Shown: positions 41,591-52,258, numbered from the stretch's first letter. The stretch: DNA of 64,000 nt from Sphingobium aromaticiconvertens (GCF_037154075.1 NZ_JBANRJ010000001.1:800001-864000); one strand, 5' to 3'. Notes: generated by a model from the letters alone, not told the origin. Numbers and translations are program-made.

Positions 41591-42466
41591 TGCTGTCCCT
41601 TTATTTCCGGGTAGTCTTCGAGGAACATAAATTTTGGAAGCCGTTGGATAATCCAGTTACGTGCCTTCTTATGCGCCTCTTCGTTGCCGGGGATAGCTTC
41701 AGCCATTTCCTCCAAAGCTACGACCTTTTGGTCTTGTGCGTCGGTTATTTCGGTATCAGCTGCCGCAAGCGCCTGTCGAAGTGCGGCTAAGGCAGGAGTT
41801 GCCGACGCGGCCCATTTTGCGGCGGTCGCGCCTACCCATAGCGAGCACTTTCCCCACGTCGTCGCGATGGAGGAAAATGTCGCCGGGAAGGGAATGGCCG
41901 GTCCGGAAGCGCATGACCATCGCTCGATCCGCGCTGTGTTCGGAGAGCAGAAAATATCGCAGTCTGCCGAAAAACTGCCTGCGGTTGAGTAGCACGCGCC
42001 TCTTTCCGAAGCGGGGTATGTAATAGGCGCGGGGGCCAGATGCCTTCTGTAGAAAGCCCAGAAATTCCTCAAAATGCCGATCTGGAGCGTGGGGCAAATC
42101 CAAAGGAGCGTCCGGGGTCTTCAAGCCATATTGGTAGACCTGTCGCCAGATATGGGGAGCTGCCGTGGCGGCGAGGGTTGTCAAAGTAAGGAAGGAAAAA
42201 AGATTTGCCGAATTGGAAGGCACTGAAATCAGCAGGCCGATCAGGAATATGGCGAACAAAAAGCCAAAGATCATGCTGACGAGGAACGCGCCATTATAGT
42301 AGCGTGCAAAGGGCGGCTTTGCCTGATTGATGACAGCAGCGTTGACCTTCAAGCCTTCGTCCAGGTCGTCCGACGTGAATTGCGCCAAGGCTTTCCAGAG
42401 CGGAATATTTTCGCAATCATCCCCGTCTGCAAAGATTTTCCATCCTTCACCGGGGCCGCCCGTCAT
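41569..42466 (-). pseudogene. Membrane protein gene, probably frameshifted
   Basis: The first part (42466 to about 41860) reads well: MTGGPGEGWKIFADGDD, then two hydrophobic segments around FLVSMIFGFLFAIFLIGLLI and FLTLTTLAATAAP. Past about 41860 this frame turns Arg-rich and stops at 41756. A second frame (41569-42072) reads well only from about there: ATAAKWAASATPALAALRQA through LPKFMFLEDYPEIKGQQDI. Joining them needs one frameshift (898 bases, not a multiple of three). LPKFMFLEDYPEIKG resembles a segment of OLD/AAA-type ATPases, a weak hint. Alternatively these are two overlapping genes. Confidence 0.4.
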
Positions 42467-43627
42467 CTGTTTCCGCCTTTTCGCAGTTCATCCATATAGT
42501 CGCTCCACCACTGCGCCATTTCAACACGTTCGGCCCAATAGGCGGACTGATTATATATGCGACGCACAGACCCCGCCACCATATGTGCCAGCGCTCGCTC
42601 GATGGCATCCGGGTTCCATTTGCCGGATTCGTTCGCCGTCATTTGCTCTTTTGAATAACCCATCCGCCGCAACGCCGCGTTGATGGTATTATCGCTGATC
42701 GGCCTTGCTCTGGTTCGGATTGAAGGGAACACATAGCGCCCGGAGCCGGATAAGGATCGCATGGCTTTCAGGATCGCGAGAGCCTGCCGGGATAGAGGCA
42801 CCGAATGGGGCTGGCGCATTTTCATCTTCGCTACCGGGATCGTCCAGACCGCTTTTTCGAAATCGACCTCCGCCCATTCCATTTGCCGCAATTCGCCCGG
42901 ACGCTGGAAGACATGGGGTGTAAGTTTCAGGGCATACATGACGGCGGGATCGCCATGATAATCTTCGATAGCGCGCAGGAGGGCACCGAACTCGTTCGGA
43001 TCGATGATCGCGGCGAAGCGCTTGACCCTCGGCGTGGTCAACGCACCTATCAGAAGTTGCGCTGGATCCCGTTCGGCACGCGCCGTTGCGACCGCAAAGC
43101 GAAAAACGCGGCTGGCAAAGGCGCGCAGGAGATTGGCGGTTTCCAAGCGGCCACGCCGTTCATGCTTTTGCAGTTCATGAAGAAGTTCCTGAGGCGTGAT
43201 ATTCGGTGACAGGGCGCTTCCCAAAGTCTGCCCCCATCAGTTTCACAAACCAGCGCATCTTCTCCAGCGTTGGCTCTGCCAGCCCCTCACGCGATTTCTT
43301 CTCTATCAATTCCTCGGCCACGCTAGCGAAACTGTTGCTGGCTCGAATGCTCGCCTCGATGCGGGCTTGCCGCTTGGCTACATTAGGATCGACCGCGTGA
43401 GCCAGTTGCCTGCGGGCTGCATCCCGGGCAGCGCGCGCCTAAGCCAGCGTAATCTCCGGATACGCCCACAGCGCCAGCTTCCGCTCCACGCCGTTCATGT
43501 GGTATTGGATTCGCCACAGCTTGCTGCCCCTTGGGTTGACGAGCAAATACAAACCTTGGGAGTCAGCGACCTTGTAAGGCTTGTCTGCGGGCTTGGCATT
43601 TCGGATAGCGGTATCGGTTAGCGCCAT
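42463..43627 (-). pseudogene. Tyrosine-type integrase (DUF4102 N-terminus), broken
   Basis: Begins at ATG 43627: MALTDTAIRNAKPADKPYKV, the DUF4102 arm-binding domain. After YPEITLA an amber TAG (43439-43441) replaces what is usually Glu; the frame continues ARAARDAARRQLAHAVDPN to about 43214. There an extra T in GACTTTGGG shifts the frame into the one open at 42463-43224, which holds the core and catalytic domain: LTPHVFQRPGELRQMEW (catalytic Arg) and ALAHMVAGSVRRIYNQ in place of the usual H-x-x-R...Y box. Two independent lesions mean it is dead. Its position beside tRNA-Cys fits a former tRNA-targeting island. Overlaps the membrane ORF by 4 bases. Confidence 0.88.
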
Positions 43628-43791
43628 TGGGGGCCTCGATTCTGCTGGAGCCAAGTGGGCCCCCAAATTAGGCCCCCTTCATCCGCAATTGCAGGCAAAC
43701 AGGGGCACCCGCTGACAATCAGCGAATGCACATAAACTAGCGGAAATCAGGGGTTTTTTCAACTATTGGCAGGCGTCGCCAGACAGGATTT

Positions 43792-43865
43792 TGGAGGCCC
43801 GAGCCGGAATCGAACCGGCGTGCAAGGATTTGCAGTCCTCTGCGTAACCACTCCGCCATCGGGCC
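43792..43865 (-). tRNA. tRNA-Cys (GCA)
   Basis: A leftward 74-base cloverleaf: acceptor GGCCCGA pairs with TCGGGCC, followed by T and an encoded CCA (43794-43792). D-arm GGCGGAGTGGTTACGCA, anticodon loop CTGCAAA with anticodon GCA, and T-arm with GGTTCGAATCC. Anticodon GCA reads Cys codons. Its 3' end faces the broken integrase gene, marking the probable attachment site of the old island. Confidence 0.96.
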
Positions 43866-44056
43866 ATCCGGTGGTGGGGCGTCGCAAATGTGCGGCTTTG
43901 GCGCCAAAGTCAAGCATGTCCGCTTCCACCTTTGCGAAGATTCTCGCCGCTCGGGGTGCAAAGCCGCTTGGCGTGGCCTTTCGGGTGATTTAGAGGTCCG
44001 TTGATCTCCATAGTGTATTGCGTTGTCAATACAGTTGTGCCAAGCGAGGAACCGTC

Positions 44057-44692
44057 GTGACCGAGCAAAATTTTTCATCCATGCGCGCCGCAATGGTCGA
44101 GAGCCAACTTCGCACCAGCGATGTTGATGACACGCGCGTGATTGCGGTGATGGCGCGGACCCCGCGGGAGGCATATGTGCCTGCCGCCCGCCGTTCCATG
44201 GCCTATATCGACCGCCCCGTCCCGCTGGAGGGTGGCCGCGCGCTTAACCCGCCGCTGGCGACCGGACGGCTGTTGAGCGAGCTGCGGATCGCGCCCGGTG
44301 AAACGGTGCTGCTGATCGGCGCGGCCACCGGCTATTGCGCGGCGCTGCTGGCCGCGTTGGGAGCGAAAGTCACAGCGGTCGAGGAAGAGGGCGGCCCTGA
44401 AACGGTGGCGACCGACGGCGTTACGCTGGTCCGGGGATCGTTGGCTGGTGGTGCGTCCGCGTCCGCGCCTTATGATGTCCTACTGATCGACGGCGCGGTG
44501 GCGGAAGTGCCCGCCGCAATCGTTGAGCAGCTTGCCGAGGGCGCGCGGGTCGCCACGGGCTTGGTTGAACGGGGTGTTACGCGCCTGTGCACGGGCCGAA
44601 AGGTTGCCGGGGCGCTGGGGCTTGCCAGCCTGGTCGACATGGAAATGGTTATCTTGCCGGGTTTTGCGGCGCCGGAGCGTTTCGTTTTCTGA
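44057..44692 (+). CDS. Protein-L-isoaspartate O-methyltransferase-like protein
   Basis: 211 residues from GTG 44057 with GAGGA upstream. It begins TEQNFSSMRAAMVESQLRTS, the usual PCMT N-terminus, and has LNPPLATGRLLSEL and VLLIGAATGYCAALLAALG, the SAM-binding loop (about residues 81-99). The usual catalytic PCMT loop is shortened and MARTPREAYVP stands near it, so true repair activity is not certain. In related genomes this gene precedes the TolC gene, as here (52 bases apart). Role in protein repair or an unknown methylation. Confidence 0.85.
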   Translation: MTEQNFSSMRAAMVESQLRTSDVDDTRVIAVMARTPREAYVPAARRSMAYIDRPVPLEGGRALNPPLATGRLLSELRIAPGETVLLIGAATGYCAALLAALGAKVTAVEEEGGPETVATDGVTLVRGSLAGGASASAPYDVLLIDGAVAEVPAAIVEQLAEGARVATGLVERGVTRLCTGRKVAGALGLASLVDMEMVILPGFAAPERFVF

Positions 44693-44741
44693 GTAAAAGA
44701 CGTTTTTTCTGAATAAAGACGTTTTCTAAATAAGACTGGGG
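44693..44741 (+). repeat. Imperfect tandem repeat before tolC
   Basis: A unit of about 20 bases built on AAAGACGTTTT-TCT is present twice, with a third partial copy (AATAAGAC), between the methyltransferase stop and the tolC start. Slippage origin likely; it may hold the tolC ribosome-binding region. Confidence 0.5.
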
Positions 44742-44744
44742 CCC

Positions 44745-46196
44745 ATGACAGCAAAGCGCATTTCCTTCCCGCGTTCGGTCGCGACAGCCTTGCTGCTGGT
44801 TTCCACGTCTCTGGGCGCACCGGCTATGGCGGGCACGCTTCAGGAAGCCTTGGTCAAGGCCTATCGCAGCAATCCGACGCTGACAGCAACGCGCGCCGGG
44901 CAGCGGGCCACGGATGAGAATGTGCCGATTCAGAAGGCGGCGGGGCGGCCTGCGGCAAGGGCACAGGCGCAGTTTCAGGAACTGCTGGTCAGGCCTGTGG
45001 CGGGACTGAGCTTCAACCAGCCGCATCGCTCGCTTTCGGGAACGGGAAGTGTCGAGGTGCCCATCTATCAGGGTGGAGCAGTCCGCAATGGCGTCAAGGC
45101 GGCGGAAATCCGGGTCGAGGCGGGGCAGGCCAATCTGCGCGCGACAGAGGCGAGCATCTTCTCGCAGGTCGTCGCCGCCTATATGGATGTCATTCGTGAC
45201 GGTGCGATCGTCGCGCTCAACCGCGCCAATGTGAATGTGCTGGACGTCAACCTTCAGGCCAGTAACGATCGGTTCGAGGTCGGCGACCTGACCCGCACCG
45301 ACGTGGCCCAGTCCGAATCGCGTCTCGCGCTGGCCCGTTCGGATTTGCAGACGGCCCAAGCGAACCTCATTGCCAGCCGGGAAAACTACATCGCCTTGGT
45401 GGGCGAAGCGCCCGACGATCTTCAGCCGCCGCCAGCGTTGCCGGGCCTGCCCGCCACGCCGGAAGCAGCGGTCCAGGTCGCACTGATCGACAATCCCGAC
45501 ATACTGGCGGCAAAGAAGGCGCATGACGCCGCGCGTTATGATGTAAAGGTTGCGAAGGCTGGGGTTCAGCCCACATTGTCGGGCTTTGTCCAGGGCAGCT
45601 ACACCACCTATCTCGATCTCGAACTGGACAAGAACAAGAGTGCGGCCGCTGGCGCCACGCTGACCATTCCCCTCTATCAGGGTGGCCGCCCGGCCGCGCA
45701 GGTCCGTCAGAGCCAGGCCTTCGAGTCGCAGGCGATCGAGCAGGAAATCGGCACCGAACGCGGGGTCATCGCCCAGGCCCGCGCTGCTTATGCGAGTTGG
45801 CAGGCGTCGCTGCTGACGATCCAGTCTAGCCAGAAAGCGGTCGATGCGACCGGCCTGTCGCTGGAGGGCGTGCGTGCCGAAAATTCGGTCGGCAGCCGCA
45901 CGATCCTCGATATCCTCAATGCCGAGCAGGAAGCGCTGACCGCGCGCGTTGAACTGGTTTCGGCACGGCGCAACGCCTATGTCGCGGGCTTTAGTCTGCT
46001 GGCCGCGATGGGCCATGCGGAGGCCAAGAACCTGGGGCTGGAGGGCGGCGCGCTCTATGATCCGATGGTCAATTACGACCGGGTCGAAGGCAAATGGTGG
46101 GATTGGGACTATGACAAGGCGCCCATGCCCGTCGCTACGCGCACCGTTGACACGCCGCCCCAAAACGCCAATGTGAGCGATCAGGCGGCCCAGTAA
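44745..46196 (+). CDS. tolC: TolC-family outer-membrane efflux protein
   Basis: 483 residues. A signal peptide ends about residue 29 (GAPAMA), then GTLQEALVKAYRSNPTLTATRA, the classic first helix of the family. Two repeated outer-membrane-efflux-protein units follow, with RTDVAQSESRLALARSDLQTAQANL and the matching SRTILDILNAEQEAL in the second half. It forms the trimeric channel for type I secretion and RND/ABC efflux. No pump genes lie next to it. The polar C-terminal 40 residues are typical. Confidence 0.92.
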   Translation: MTAKRISFPRSVATALLLVSTSLGAPAMAGTLQEALVKAYRSNPTLTATRAGQRATDENVPIQKAAGRPAARAQAQFQELLVRPVAGLSFNQPHRSLSGTGSVEVPIYQGGAVRNGVKAAEIRVEAGQANLRATEASIFSQVVAAYMDVIRDGAIVALNRANVNVLDVNLQASNDRFEVGDLTRTDVAQSESRLALARSDLQTAQANLIASRENYIALVGEAPDDLQPPPALPGLPATPEAAVQVALIDNPDILAAKKAHDAARYDVKVAKAGVQPTLSGFVQGSYTTYLDLELDKNKSAAAGATLTIPLYQGGRPAAQVRQSQAFESQAIEQEIGTERGVIAQARAAYASWQASLLTIQSSQKAVDATGLSLEGVRAENSVGSRTILDILNAEQEALTARVELVSARRNAYVAGFSLLAAMGHAEAKNLGLEGGALYDPMVNYDRVEGKWWDWDYDKAPMPVATRTVDTPPQNANVSDQAAQ

Positions 46197-46247
46197 CCTT
46201 TTGTGTTAACGATCGGCCGCCCTGAATACAGGGGCATGAAAGCGGCG

Positions 46248-46793
46248 ATGGGTGACATGAGCAAGGAACCATCGATGGAGGAGATTCTTTCCTCGATCAA
46301 GCGCATCATCGCCGAGGAAGGCGAGGAGGCTGTCCAGGCCGCCGCCCCCCGGCGCGGTCGCGCAGCGTCCGTGTCGGACCATCTACCCGAAGAGATCGCC
46401 GTGCCTTCGCCCGAACCGCTTTCTGAATCGAAGGTCGAGCCAGAAGCGTGCAGCGAAGAAGTGCTGGAGCTGACCGACGAGATCATGGAGGAGCCTGTGT
46501 CCACCCGAAAAGCTGCGACTGAGGCTGCTTCGGTGCCCGCCGCACAGGAGCGTGAGGAGGCTGCAACTGATCCTTCGTCGATCCTGTCGGTAGAAAGCGA
46601 GATAGCCGCGCGCCAGTCGCTCTCCGCTCTGTCGTCCATGCTGGTGACCCCGGCTGAAGGGGTGGACAACACGCTCGACGGCCTCGTCCGCGCGATGCTG
46701 CGCCCGATGCTCAAGGACTGGCTGGACGCTCGCCTGCCGTCGCTGGTCGAAGAGATGGTAGCCAAGGAAATTTCCCGCATTACCAACCGCTAA
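46248..46793 (+). CDS. popZ: DUF2497 protein, PopZ-like polar organizer
   Basis: 181 residues from ATG 46248; ATG 46236 and 46257 are possible alternatives. The conserved N-terminus SKEPSMEEILSSIKRIIAEE and C-terminus LDGLVRAMLRPMLKDWLDAR with SLVEEMVAKEISRIT define DUF2497. The middle (about 100 residues) is acidic, Pro/Ala/Glu-rich and disordered, as in Caulobacter PopZ. PopZ self-assembles at cell poles and anchors the chromosome centromere. Function here is by homology; the short terminal motifs support it well. Confidence 0.85.
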   Translation: MGDMSKEPSMEEILSSIKRIIAEEGEEAVQAAAPRRGRAASVSDHLPEEIAVPSPEPLSESKVEPEACSEEVLELTDEIMEEPVSTRKAATEAASVPAAQEREEAATDPSSILSVESEIAARQSLSALSSMLVTPAEGVDNTLDGLVRAMLRPMLKDWLDARLPSLVEEMVAKEISRITNR

Positions 46794-46836
46794 AGTCCCG
46801 CTTGCCCCTCATTCGGGCGGGGCATAGGGTGGCGCC

Positions 46837-48903
46837 ATGATAAAGCCACTTGCCGGGGCACTCGCCCTTCTCGCCGCCACGACCGCTTTTGCCCTGTCAT
46901 CCGCACCAGCCGCCGCGCGTCCCTTCACCCCGCGCGACATGGTCGGCCTCAGCCGGATTGCGTCCCCGGCGGCGTCGCCCGACGGCAAATGGCTTGCCTA
47001 TCAGTTGCGCGTCACCGACCTTGCCGCCAATCGTGGCCGCACCGATCTCTATCTCCTGTCGCTCGAAGGGAAGGGAACCAAGCCGCGCCTGATCGCGTCT
47101 GTCCCTGAACATAACGAAGGCTCGCCGGTCTTCTCCCCCGACGGCGCTTCACTCTATTATCTGTCCAACGCCAGTGGCGATGACCAGTTATGGCGCGCGC
47201 CGCTCGCCGGTGGCCAGCCTGTGCAGGTGACGACCGTGCCCGGCGGTATTGCGGGTTTCCTGCTCAGCCCCGCCGCCGACAAGGTCGCGCTGTGGACCGA
47301 CCGTCCGGTCGGCGCCCGCACCATCGCCGACGCCAAGCCAGCAGAGGCGAACCCCAATAAGGGTAGCGGTCGGGTTTATGACCAACTGTTCGTGCGCCAT
47401 TGGGACACATGGAGCGATGGCCAGCGCGCGCAGATTTTCGTGATGCCGATTACGGGCGGCGATGCTGTCTCGGTCATGGGCAAGCTGGTGGGTGACGCGC
47501 CGTCCAAACCCTTTGGCGGCGTGGAAGAACTGGCCTGGAGCAAGGACGGCAAGACGCTGTTCTTTGCCCTGCGCGAAGCGGGGCGGATCGAGCCGCTCTC
47601 CACCAATCTCGACATTTTCGCTGCGCCCGCTGACGGCAGCGGCGCGCCTGTCAACCTTACGGACGCAAACGACGCGACCGACACCATGCCCGCTGTCTCG
47701 CCCGATGGTCAGTGGCTCGCTTATGGCGCGATGGCGCGGCCGGGCTATGAGAGCGACCGGCTGGTCCTGATGCTCCGCAACCTTGCCAGTGGAGAGACGC
47801 GGGCGCTGACGCAGGATTGGGATCGCTCTGTCAGTTCGATCGCCTGGGAGGCCGATGGCAAATCCGTCCTCGTCACCGCTGACGAAGTGCTCGATCATCC
47901 CGTCTTCCGGGTTGCGGTCGCCGATGGGAAAGTCACGCGACTGACGCAGCGTGGCCATGTCGGATCGGTCACGCCGCTGGCCGGTGGCGGCTTCGTCTAT
48001 GCGCTCGATTCCATCCAGTTCCCCGCCGACTTCTGGAAAATGCCCGTAAAGGGCGGCAAGCCCCTTCGCCTCACCGCGGTCAACGCGGACCGCCTTGCTG
48101 ACGTCGATGATGTCAGCGTCGAACGGTTCAGCTTCAAGGGCGCGAATGGCGACACGGTCTGGGGCCAGATCATCAAGCCCCTATCCTCTGCAAAGGAGCG
48201 CGCGACCGGCAAGCTCCCCACCGCCTATCTGGTCCATGGCGGGCCGCAGGGCAGCTTCAACGATAGCTGGTCCTACCGCTGGAACCCCAAGGCGTTCGCC
48301 GCCCATGGCATGGCCGCTGTAACCGTCGATTTCCATGGCAGCACCGGCTATGGTCAGGCCTTCACCGACAGCATCCAGAAGGATTGGGGCGGCAAGCCGC
48401 TCGAAGACCTGAAGCTCGGCCTCGCTGCCGCCGTCGCGAAGGATGCGACCGTCGATAGCGCGAACGCCTGCGCGCTGGGCGCCAGCTATGGCGGCTATAT
48501 GATGAACTGGATCGCGGGCGTCTGGCCCGATGGCTTCAAATGCCTGGTCCAGCATGACGGCGTATTCGACGCCCGCGCCATGGCCTATGAGACGGAAGAA
48601 CTCTGGTTCGACGAGCGCGAACATGGCGGCCCCTATTATGAGCAGGCCGCCGAATATGAGAAATGGAACCCGGTCGCCCATGTGACCGCGTGGAAAACGC
48701 CGATGCTGGTCGTCACCTCCGAAAAGGACTTCCGCATCCCCTATACGCAGGGGCTGGCCGCCTTCACCGCGCTCCAGCGGCGCAATATCTCGTCCAAACT
48801 GCTCATCTTCCCGGACGAGAATCATTGGGTGTTGAAGCCGAAAAACTCGCTCCAATGGTATGACGAGGTGCTGGCCTGGACCGACAAGTGGACGGGGAAG
48901 TGA
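46837..48903 (+). CDS. S9-family peptidase (prolyl oligopeptidase / DPP-IV type)
   Basis: 688 residues. Signal peptide to about residue 27 (APAAARP). A seven-bladed beta-propeller with TolB-like repeats (SPDGKWLAYQ, SPDGASLYYLS, SPDGQWLAYG) covers about residues 40-420. The alpha/beta-hydrolase domain has the nucleophile in ALGASYGGYMMN (usually GGSYGG, here GAS), acid in TSEKDFRIPY and His in DENHWVLK. It would cleave short peptides in the periplasm or outside. It stands alone, 43 bases after popZ. Confidence 0.92.
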   Translation: MIKPLAGALALLAATTAFALSSAPAAARPFTPRDMVGLSRIASPAASPDGKWLAYQLRVTDLAANRGRTDLYLLSLEGKGTKPRLIASVPEHNEGSPVFSPDGASLYYLSNASGDDQLWRAPLAGGQPVQVTTVPGGIAGFLLSPAADKVALWTDRPVGARTIADAKPAEANPNKGSGRVYDQLFVRHWDTWSDGQRAQIFVMPITGGDAVSVMGKLVGDAPSKPFGGVEELAWSKDGKTLFFALREAGRIEPLSTNLDIFAAPADGSGAPVNLTDANDATDTMPAVSPDGQWLAYGAMARPGYESDRLVLMLRNLASGETRALTQDWDRSVSSIAWEADGKSVLVTADEVLDHPVFRVAVADGKVTRLTQRGHVGSVTPLAGGGFVYALDSIQFPADFWKMPVKGGKPLRLTAVNADRLADVDDVSVERFSFKGANGDTVWGQIIKPLSSAKERATGKLPTAYLVHGGPQGSFNDSWSYRWNPKAFAAHGMAAVTVDFHGSTGYGQAFTDSIQKDWGGKPLEDLKLGLAAAVAKDATVDSANACALGASYGGYMMNWIAGVWPDGFKCLVQHDGVFDARAMAYETEELWFDEREHGGPYYEQAAEYEKWNPVAHVTAWKTPMLVVTSEKDFRIPYTQGLAAFTALQRRNISSKLLIFPDENHWVLKPKNSLQWYDEVLAWTDKWTGK

Positions 48904-48975
48904 TGCGTGCTTCACATGAAATCGTCACAAATGTCATTAATACGGATTCGAAACGAACTGAAATGACATTTTGCG

Positions 48976-49566
48976 ATGCGCCGAATAATTGCGACGATCC
49001 TGTTTCTGGCCTCTGGTGTAACGACTGCCTTCGCCAGCGATCCTGTTGGACCGGTTCCACGCGGATCTCCATCAGACTGGATCAAGGATGATGATTACCC
49101 CAGCGCGGAGCGCGCAAAGGGCGTGACGGGGGCGAGCGGCTTCCGCCTGCTCGTCGGGTCGGATGGCAGCGTCAAGGACTGCGTGATTAGCAGCAGCAGT
49201 GGTTCCCCCGTGCTGGACGCGACCGCTTGTGCGTTGCTCAAGGCGCGGGCCTCCTTCGCGCCGGGGCGGGACGCCACGGGGAAGAAGGTGGAATCCATCT
49301 TCAGCAGCCGGGTATCGTGGGTTTTGCCGGCAGGATTTCCGATCAACCTTCCCGAACCCCGATCCCTCACGGTGCTGGTCGATGTCAGTAAAGAGGGGGT
49401 TGTGGAAAAATGCACGGTGGAAAAATCCGTCGATTTTACGACGCCATCCGATCCATGCGTGCAATATCCTGTCGGCCGCAAGGGGGCGTCGTTTATCGGC
49501 AAGGACGGAAAGCCAATCGCCGTGCGGTTCGTCAACAGGATGACGAACGAGGTTCAGGCGCGTTGA
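48976..49566 (+). CDS. TonB C-terminal-domain-like secreted protein
   Basis: 196 residues. Signal peptide to about residue 21 (TTAFAS). Then DWIKDDDYPSAERAKGVTG and a TonB_C-like sequence (FRLLVGSDGSVKDCVISSSS, CALLKARASFAPGRD) at about residues 40-100. There is no N-terminal membrane anchor plus Pro-rich linker, so it is not a normal energy transducer. A second, weaker copy of the fold may follow (LTVLVDVSKEGVVEKCTV). Such small proteins are common in sphingomonads; function unknown. Confidence 0.75.
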   Translation: MRRIIATILFLASGVTTAFASDPVGPVPRGSPSDWIKDDDYPSAERAKGVTGASGFRLLVGSDGSVKDCVISSSSGSPVLDATACALLKARASFAPGRDATGKKVESIFSSRVSWVLPAGFPINLPEPRSLTVLVDVSKEGVVEKCTVEKSVDFTTPSDPCVQYPVGRKGASFIGKDGKPIAVRFVNRMTNEVQAR

Positions 49567-49627
49567 CCGGCGCGTCATCATGGTGTTGACTATTTGATCT
49601 TCGCGCCTGTGCCGCTAAAGCCCAGCC

Positions 49628-52258
49628 ATGACTGATCTGCCCAAAACATTCGACCCCGCCGAAATCGAAGCCCGCTGGTACGCCCATTGGGAGGAGAAGG
49701 GCCTGTTCCGCCCGGAACGCCCTGACGCTGTGCCCTTCACCATCGTCAACCCGCCGCCGAACGTGACGGGCAGCCTGCACATCGGCCATGCGCTCGACAA
49801 TACGTTGCAGGATGTGGTGATCCGGTACGAACGGCTGCGCGGCAAGGATGCGCTGTGGGTCGTGGGCACCGACCATGCGGGCATCGCCACCCAGATGGTG
49901 GTCGAGCGGCAACTGAACGCCGCCGGACAGAAGCGCACCGACTTCACCCGCAAGCAGTTTGTCGACAAGGTGTGGGAATGGAAGGCGGAAAGCGGCGGCG
50001 CGATCACGCGCCAGCTACGCCGTCTGGGCTGCTCGATGGACTGGGCGAATGAGCGGTTCACGATGGACGAGGGCTTTTCGAAGGCCGTCGTCAAGGTGTT
50101 CGTGGAGCTGCACCAGCGCGGGCTGCTCTATCGCGACAAGCGGCTCGTCAACTGGGACCCGCATTTCCGCTCCGCCATCTCCGACCTTGAGGTGGAGACG
50201 AAGGAGACGAACGGGAAATTCTGGCATTTCTCCTACCCGCTGGAGGATGGATCGGGCACGGTCTCGGTCGCGACCACGCGCCCTGAAACGATGCTGGCGG
50301 ACATGGCCGTAGCCGTGAACCCGACCGACGAGCGCTATGCCGCGCTGGTCGGCAAGAAGGTGCGCCTGCCGATCACCGGTCGCCTGATCCCGATCGTCAC
50401 CGACGATTATGCCGACCCGGAACTGGGCAGCGGCGCGGTCAAGATTACCCCCGGCCACGACTTCAACGATTTCGAGGTGGGCAAGCGCGCAGGCTTCAAG
50501 GCTGGCGACATGCTCAACATGCTCGATGCCGACGCAAGGGTGATCCAGACCAGCGATGGCCTGATCCCCGACGCCTATCTGGGCCTCGACCGGTTCGAGG
50601 CGCGCAAGGTGGTCGTCGACGCCATCGAGGCGGCGGGCCTGCTGGAACGGATCGAGGATCGCGTGATCCAGACCCCTTATGGCGACCGCTCCGGCGTGGT
50701 CATCGAACCCTGGCTGACCGACCAATGGTATGTCGATGCCGACACGCTGGCCAAGCCCGCGATCGAAGCGGTGAAGTCAGGCGCGATCGAGATCGTGCCC
50801 AAGACCTGGGAAAAGACCTGGTTCAACTGGATGGAAAATATCCAGCCCTGGTGCGTGTCGCGGCAGCTTTGGTGGGGGCATCAGATCCCGGCATGGTTCG
50901 ACGAGGATGGCATCCCTTACGTCGCGGAAACCGAAGCGGAAGCGCAGGTGCTCGCCGGTAACAAGGCGCTGATCCGCGACCCCGACGTGCTCGACACATG
51001 GTTCTCTTCCGCCCTCTGGCCTTTCGCCACGTTGGGCTGGCCGGAGGATGCGGCCAAGGTCGACCGTCATTATCCCAACGACCTGCTGATTTCGGGCTTC
51101 GACATTCTCTTCTTCTGGGACGCCCGCATGGCGATGCAGGGGATTGAGTTCATGAAGGAAGTGCCGTGGAAGAAGCTGTATCTCCACGGCCTCGTCCGCG
51201 CGGCTGACGGCCAGAAAATGTCGAAGTCGAAGGGCAATGTGGTCGATCCGCTGGGCCTGATCGACCAGTTCGGCGCCGACGCGCTGCGCTTCTTCATGGC
51301 CGCCATGGAAAGCCAGGGCCGCGACGTGAAGATGGATGAGAAGCGGGTCGAGGGCTATCGCAACTTCGCGACCAAGCTGTGGAATGCCGCACGCTTCCTT
51401 CAGTCGAATGGCGTCGGAGCCTCTGCGTCGATCGCGCCAGCGGAAGTCTTTTCGGCGACATTGCCAGTCAATAAATGGATCATTGGCGAAGTCATGAATA
51501 CGGTGCAGGCGCTCGATGCAGCCATGGCTGACCTGCGTTTTGATGCCGCCGCCGATACTATCTACCACTTCATCTGGGACCAGTTTTGCGACTGGTATAT
51601 CGAACTGACGAAGGGCCAGATGGATGACGAGACGAAGGCCGTCGCGGGCTGGGCCTTCGACCAGATACTAGTCATGCTCCACCCCTTCATGCCATTTATA
51701 ACCGAAGAATTATGGCATGCGATGGGCAGCAGGGAAAAAGACCTGATCGTCGCACAATGGCCTCAGTTGGTTGTCGCGCCGGACATAGAAGCAGGGCAGG
51801 AGATCGACTGGCTCATCCGCCTCGTCTCCGCCGTCCGCACCGCGCGCACCGAACTCAACGTGCCACCCGGCGCGAAGATGAAGGCGCATATCCGCGAAGC
51901 GGGCGACCTGACCCGCGCCAGGATCGAGCGCCAGACCGCCGCGCTAGGCCGCCTCGCCCGGATCGAGGCGCTGTCCTTCGACCCCGCGCCCGATGGCGGC
52001 GCGGCGCAGGTGGTGGTGGATGAAGCCACCTTCGTCCTGCCGCTGGAGGGCGTCATCGATCTTGCTGCCGAAAAGGCCCGTCTCGCCAAGGCGCTGGCCG
52101 GAGCGGAGAAGGAACGCGACAGCCTCGCGGGCCGCCTCTCCAACGCGGCCTTCGTCGAAAAGGCCAAGCCCGAGGCGATCGCCAAGGCGCGCGAGGACCA
52201 TGCCGACAAGACGGCGGAGGCGGACCGGCTCAAGGCGGCGCTGGATCGTCTCGCCTAG
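49628..52258 (+). CDS. valS: Valyl-tRNA synthetase
   Basis: 876 residues. Class I synthetase: [18 protein letters not shown] with the HIGH motif (about residues 42-59), an editing (CP1) domain from about 195 to 345 including [13 protein letters not shown], and [12 protein letters not shown] with KMSKS (about residue 533). Anticodon-binding helical domain from about 620 and a C-terminal coiled coil ([19 protein letters not shown]) at about 810-876. It charges tRNA-Val. Essential single-copy gene. Length is somewhat below E. coli (951), normal for alphaproteobacteria. Confidence 0.97.
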   Translation: MTDLPKTFDPAEIEARWYAHWEEKGLFRPERPDAVPFTIVNPPPNVTGSLHIGHALDNTLQDVVIRYERLRGKDALWVVGTDHAGIATQMVVERQLNAAGQKRTDFTRKQFVDKVWEWKAESGGAITRQLRRLGCSMDWANERFTMDEGFSKAVVKVFVELHQRGLLYRDKRLVNWDPHFRSAISDLEVETKETNGKFWHFSYPLEDGSGTVSVATTRPETMLADMAVAVNPTDERYAALVGKKVRLPITGRLIPIVTDDYADPELGSGAVKITPGHDFNDFEVGKRAGFKAGDMLNMLDADARVIQTSDGLIPDAYLGLDRFEARKVVVDAIEAAGLLERIEDRVIQTPYGDRSGVVIEPWLTDQWYVDADTLAKPAIEAVKSGAIEIVPKTWEKTWFNWMENIQPWCVSRQLWWGHQIPAWFDEDGIPYVAETEAEAQVLAGNKALIRDPDVLDTWFSSALWPFATLGWPEDAAKVDRHYPNDLLISGFDILFFWDARMAMQGIEFMKEVPWKKLYLHGLVRAADGQKMSKSKGNVVDPLGLIDQFGADALRFFMAAMESQGRDVKMDEKRVEGYRNFATKLWNAARFLQSNGVGASASIAPAEVFSATLPVNKWIIGEVMNTVQALDAAMADLRFDAAADTIYHFIWDQFCDWYIELTKGQMDDETKAVAGWAFDQILVMLHPFMPFITEELWHAMGSREKDLIVAQWPQLVVAPDIEAGQEIDWLIRLVSAVRTARTELNVPPGAKMKAHIREAGDLTRARIERQTAALGRLARIEALSFDPAPDGGAAQVVVDEATFVLPLEGVIDLAAEKARLAKALAGAEKERDSLAGRLSNAAFVEKAKPEAIAKAREDHADKTAEADRLKAALDRLA

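Noticed and set aside
44649..46163. Leftward open frame of 504 codons
   Set aside because: Antisense to tolC, which has a signal peptide and the family's repeats.
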